From positions 21,665,904 through 21,729,903 of the forward strand of contig OZ038436.1 in the NCBI GenBank assembly GCA_964036275.1: a stretch of DNA of 64,000 nt. Reading direction: 5' to 3'. Numbering within the stretch: the stretch's first letter is position 1; each line of letters opens with the position of its first letter. The notes beneath the pieces are model-generated. The model searched no databases, was not told the origin of the DNA, and saw nothing but the letters and a program-made list of their open reading frames with translations. The position numbers and the translations under genes were made by a program. Positions 62,201-64,000 of this stretch are shown here, piece after piece. Source of the DNA: Litoditis marina (taxonomy: Eukaryota > Nematoda > Chromadorea > Rhabditida > Rhabditidae).

Positions 62201-63860
62201 ATTTAGGTTTTGGCGCCATTTGACGCAAATTGGCGCCCGCGCCCGGCGCCAACGCAAAATAATGATTTTTTTTACTTATAAATTCACTCAACATGTGATA
62301 ACCATTAACTGTACCAAATTTCGAACGATTACAGTGACGCTGTCGCGAGTTTAGGTTTTGGCGCCAATTGGAGCAAATTGGCGCCCGGCGCCAACGCAAA
62401 ATAATCATTCTCCACTCATAAATTTACTCAACATGTAATAACCATTAACTGTACCAAATTTCGAACGATTCCAGTGATGCTGTCGCGAGTTTAGGTTTTG
62501 GCGCCAATTGGTGCAAATTGGCGCCCGCGCCTGGCGCCAACGCAAGATAATCATTTTTTACTTATAAATTTACTCAGCATGTGATAACAATTAACTGTAC
62601 CTAATTTCGAACGATTCCAGTGACGCTGTCGCGAGTTTAGGTTTTATAGAATAGAATAGATTTATTCGTGATTTAACACGTGACTTCCACATAGTATGTG
62701 GCACTCCAAATGAGTAAATGGAGAGGAGAAGTGAAAAGGAAAAGGGTATGGTTACCCTGTTACGCGCACATAATATTACATGCAATTTAACAGTGCTGGA
62801 CGACGGCGATTGAACCAAATGATTTGTGGGACAATAGTTATCTTGAAAGAGACGTTGTAATGAAGATATGTTTTGTAAAGAGATCATCCGGATTGGCATG
62901 TTTGGCTGGAATGAGATGTACGCACGTTGGCTGTGCCATGTGTAAAAACAGAGGGATGCAATAGACGGTCACAAAATACATAGTAGTAAGACATACATTC
63001 TGCGCTGTTTTGAGTTTGCCCGTTCTTGTAACTCTACACCAAAAATCGAATAGTTCGATCATGCATGCAACAATGCTATCCAGTGTCAAGACGGTTCAGT
63101 TAGTAACGTTGCCCCTAACCAATGACACTTCGTAGATCAGATTTCTACCACAGAGTACAGTGAACGGCCGCACTTCGCAACACCGCGGATAGATGTCATC
63201 CCACCTAATAAGACATAGAAAACATTTGTGACCATCCATATATGCATAGGGATACATATTCAAACATCTTTGTGCTAGTGTAGGCTTTTGAAGTCTCAAT
63301 CCCAACCAAGACATGTTTCACCCTCTCTCACTAGCACTATTGGAGATAATGAGCCGATTTGGACAATCACCGTTATGTCGTTTTGGCGCCAATGGGTGCA
63401 AATCGGCGCCCGGCGCCAACGCGAAATAATCGTTTTTTTACTTATAAATTCACTCAGCATGTGATAACAATTAACTGTACCAAATTTCGAACGATTCCAG
63501 TGACGCTGTCGCGAGTTTAGGTTTTGGCGCCAATTGGTGCAAATTGGCGCCCGCTCCCGGCGCCAACGCAAAATAATCATTTTTCACCCATAAATGCACT
63601 CAACATGTAGTATCCATTAACTGTACCAAATTTCGAACGATTCCAGTGACGCTGTCGCGAGTTTAGGTTTTGGCGCTAGTTGGTGCAAATTGGCGCCCGC
63701 TCCCGGCGCCAACGCAAAATAATCATTTTTCACTCATAAATGCACTCAACATGTAGTATCCATTAACTGTACCAAATTTCAAACGATTCCAATGACGCTG
63801 TCGTGACTTTTGATTTTGTTCAGAGCGCCTATTGGCGCCCGCGCCCGGCGCCAATGAGGA
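62201..63860. repeat. GGCGCC-rich satellite, about six units of 140-148 bp
   Basis: Each unit has GTTTAGGTTTTGGCGCC, an AATTGGCGCCCG and CCCGGCGCCAACGC block, AAATAATCATTTTT, CACTCAACATGTGATAACC, TTAACTGTACCAAATTTCG, and CAGTGACGCTGTCGCGA. The unit-start word TTTAGG recurs at 62202, 62350, 62490, 62636, 63516 and 63662, and the last unit decays near 63807. The array is interrupted by foreign sequence at 62646-63380. Confidence 0.8.
62646..63380. mobile_element. about 735-bp insertion interrupting the satellite
   Basis: The satellite stops after GTTTAGGTTTT and resumes at GTTTTGGCGCC, as expected if an element inserted and duplicated a few bases (GTTTT). The first part matches the dispersed repeat at 16545-16690. 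No coding region was recognised. Confidence 0.5.
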
Positions 63861-63915
63861 GCTATACATCTCATATTTGGCGCGCCGGGCTAACTTTTAA
63901 CTTAGAACTACTTTT

Positions 63916-63968
63916 TCAAATTTCAGCCAAATCGGTTCAGTAGTTTTTCCAATACTATGCGGACAGAA
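63916..63968. repeat. possible 3' tail of a non-LTR retrotransposon or SINE
   Basis: AAATTTCAGCCAAATCGGTT followed by CAGTAGTTTTTCCAAT and GCGGACAG resembles a tail motif widespread in invertebrate RTE-type elements and SINEs. Recognised from memory of the pattern only. Confidence 0.35.
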
Positions 63969-64000
63969 TTCCGTGAGGGACGAGGGAGGAGGGACGAATT

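Noticed and set aside
62201..63860. CRISPR-like array
   Set aside because: Units are 140-148 bp, contiguous with no unique spacers, in a eukaryotic intron: a satellite.

Overview
This window is invertebrate animal nuclear DNA. It carries intron-rich genes with GT..AG introns, many dispersed repeats, and no prokaryotic features. I cannot name the species. Every gene whose 5' end lies in the window has a pyrimidine-rich AG acceptor 0-20 nt before its ATG. That suggests a lineage with spliced-leader trans-splicing (flatworm, nematode, rotifer or similar), but this is inference. All exon models below are hand-built from splice sites, reading-frame continuity and recalled family sequence. No search was run.

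Layout. 1-12.7 kb (+): two genes of RNA polymerase III transcription, head to tail, SNAPC3 (5' end probably cut by the window) then GTF3C5. 13.0-27.4 kb (-): a complete 37-exon cobalamin-dependent methionine synthase (MTR), convergent with GTF3C5. 27.4-40.2 kb: gene-poor and repeat-rich, with one speculative small secreted or membrane protein gene at 30.6-33.1 kb. 40.2-55.9 kb (+): two tandem SLC10 (sodium/bile-acid cotransporter family) paralogues whose intron positions have diverged while most of the coding alignment stays gap-free. 56.5-59.4 kb (-): complete CFAP20, convergent with the second SLC10 gene. 60.3 kb to the end (+): the 5' part of PTPMT1, divergent from CFAP20. Its catalytic loop is cut by an intron, and the rest lies beyond the window.

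The repeat fraction is the most unusual part. I see a family of 220-280 bp foldback elements whose arms are built of GGTTAAC/GGTAACC/GAACCGG words, four of them flanked by 9-10 bp direct repeats. There are three 124-bp palindromic MITEs, a 155-bp-arm inverted repeat with one mismatch, and a 3.9-kb segment with 31-bp terminal inverted repeats that fills the largest GTF3C5 intron. There is also a GGCGCC-rich 140-148 bp satellite in the PTPMT1 intron, a GAATTG minisatellite in a CFAP20 intron, and two tRNA-derived SINE heads.

Functionally, SNAPC3 and GTF3C5 both serve small-RNA transcription. MTR runs folate/methionine one-carbon metabolism. The SLC10 pair are polytopic membrane carriers with a large extracytoplasmic N-terminal domain. 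CFAP20 is ciliary and PTPMT1 is a mitochondrial phosphatidylglycerophosphate phosphatase. I see no link among these last genes beyond adjacency.
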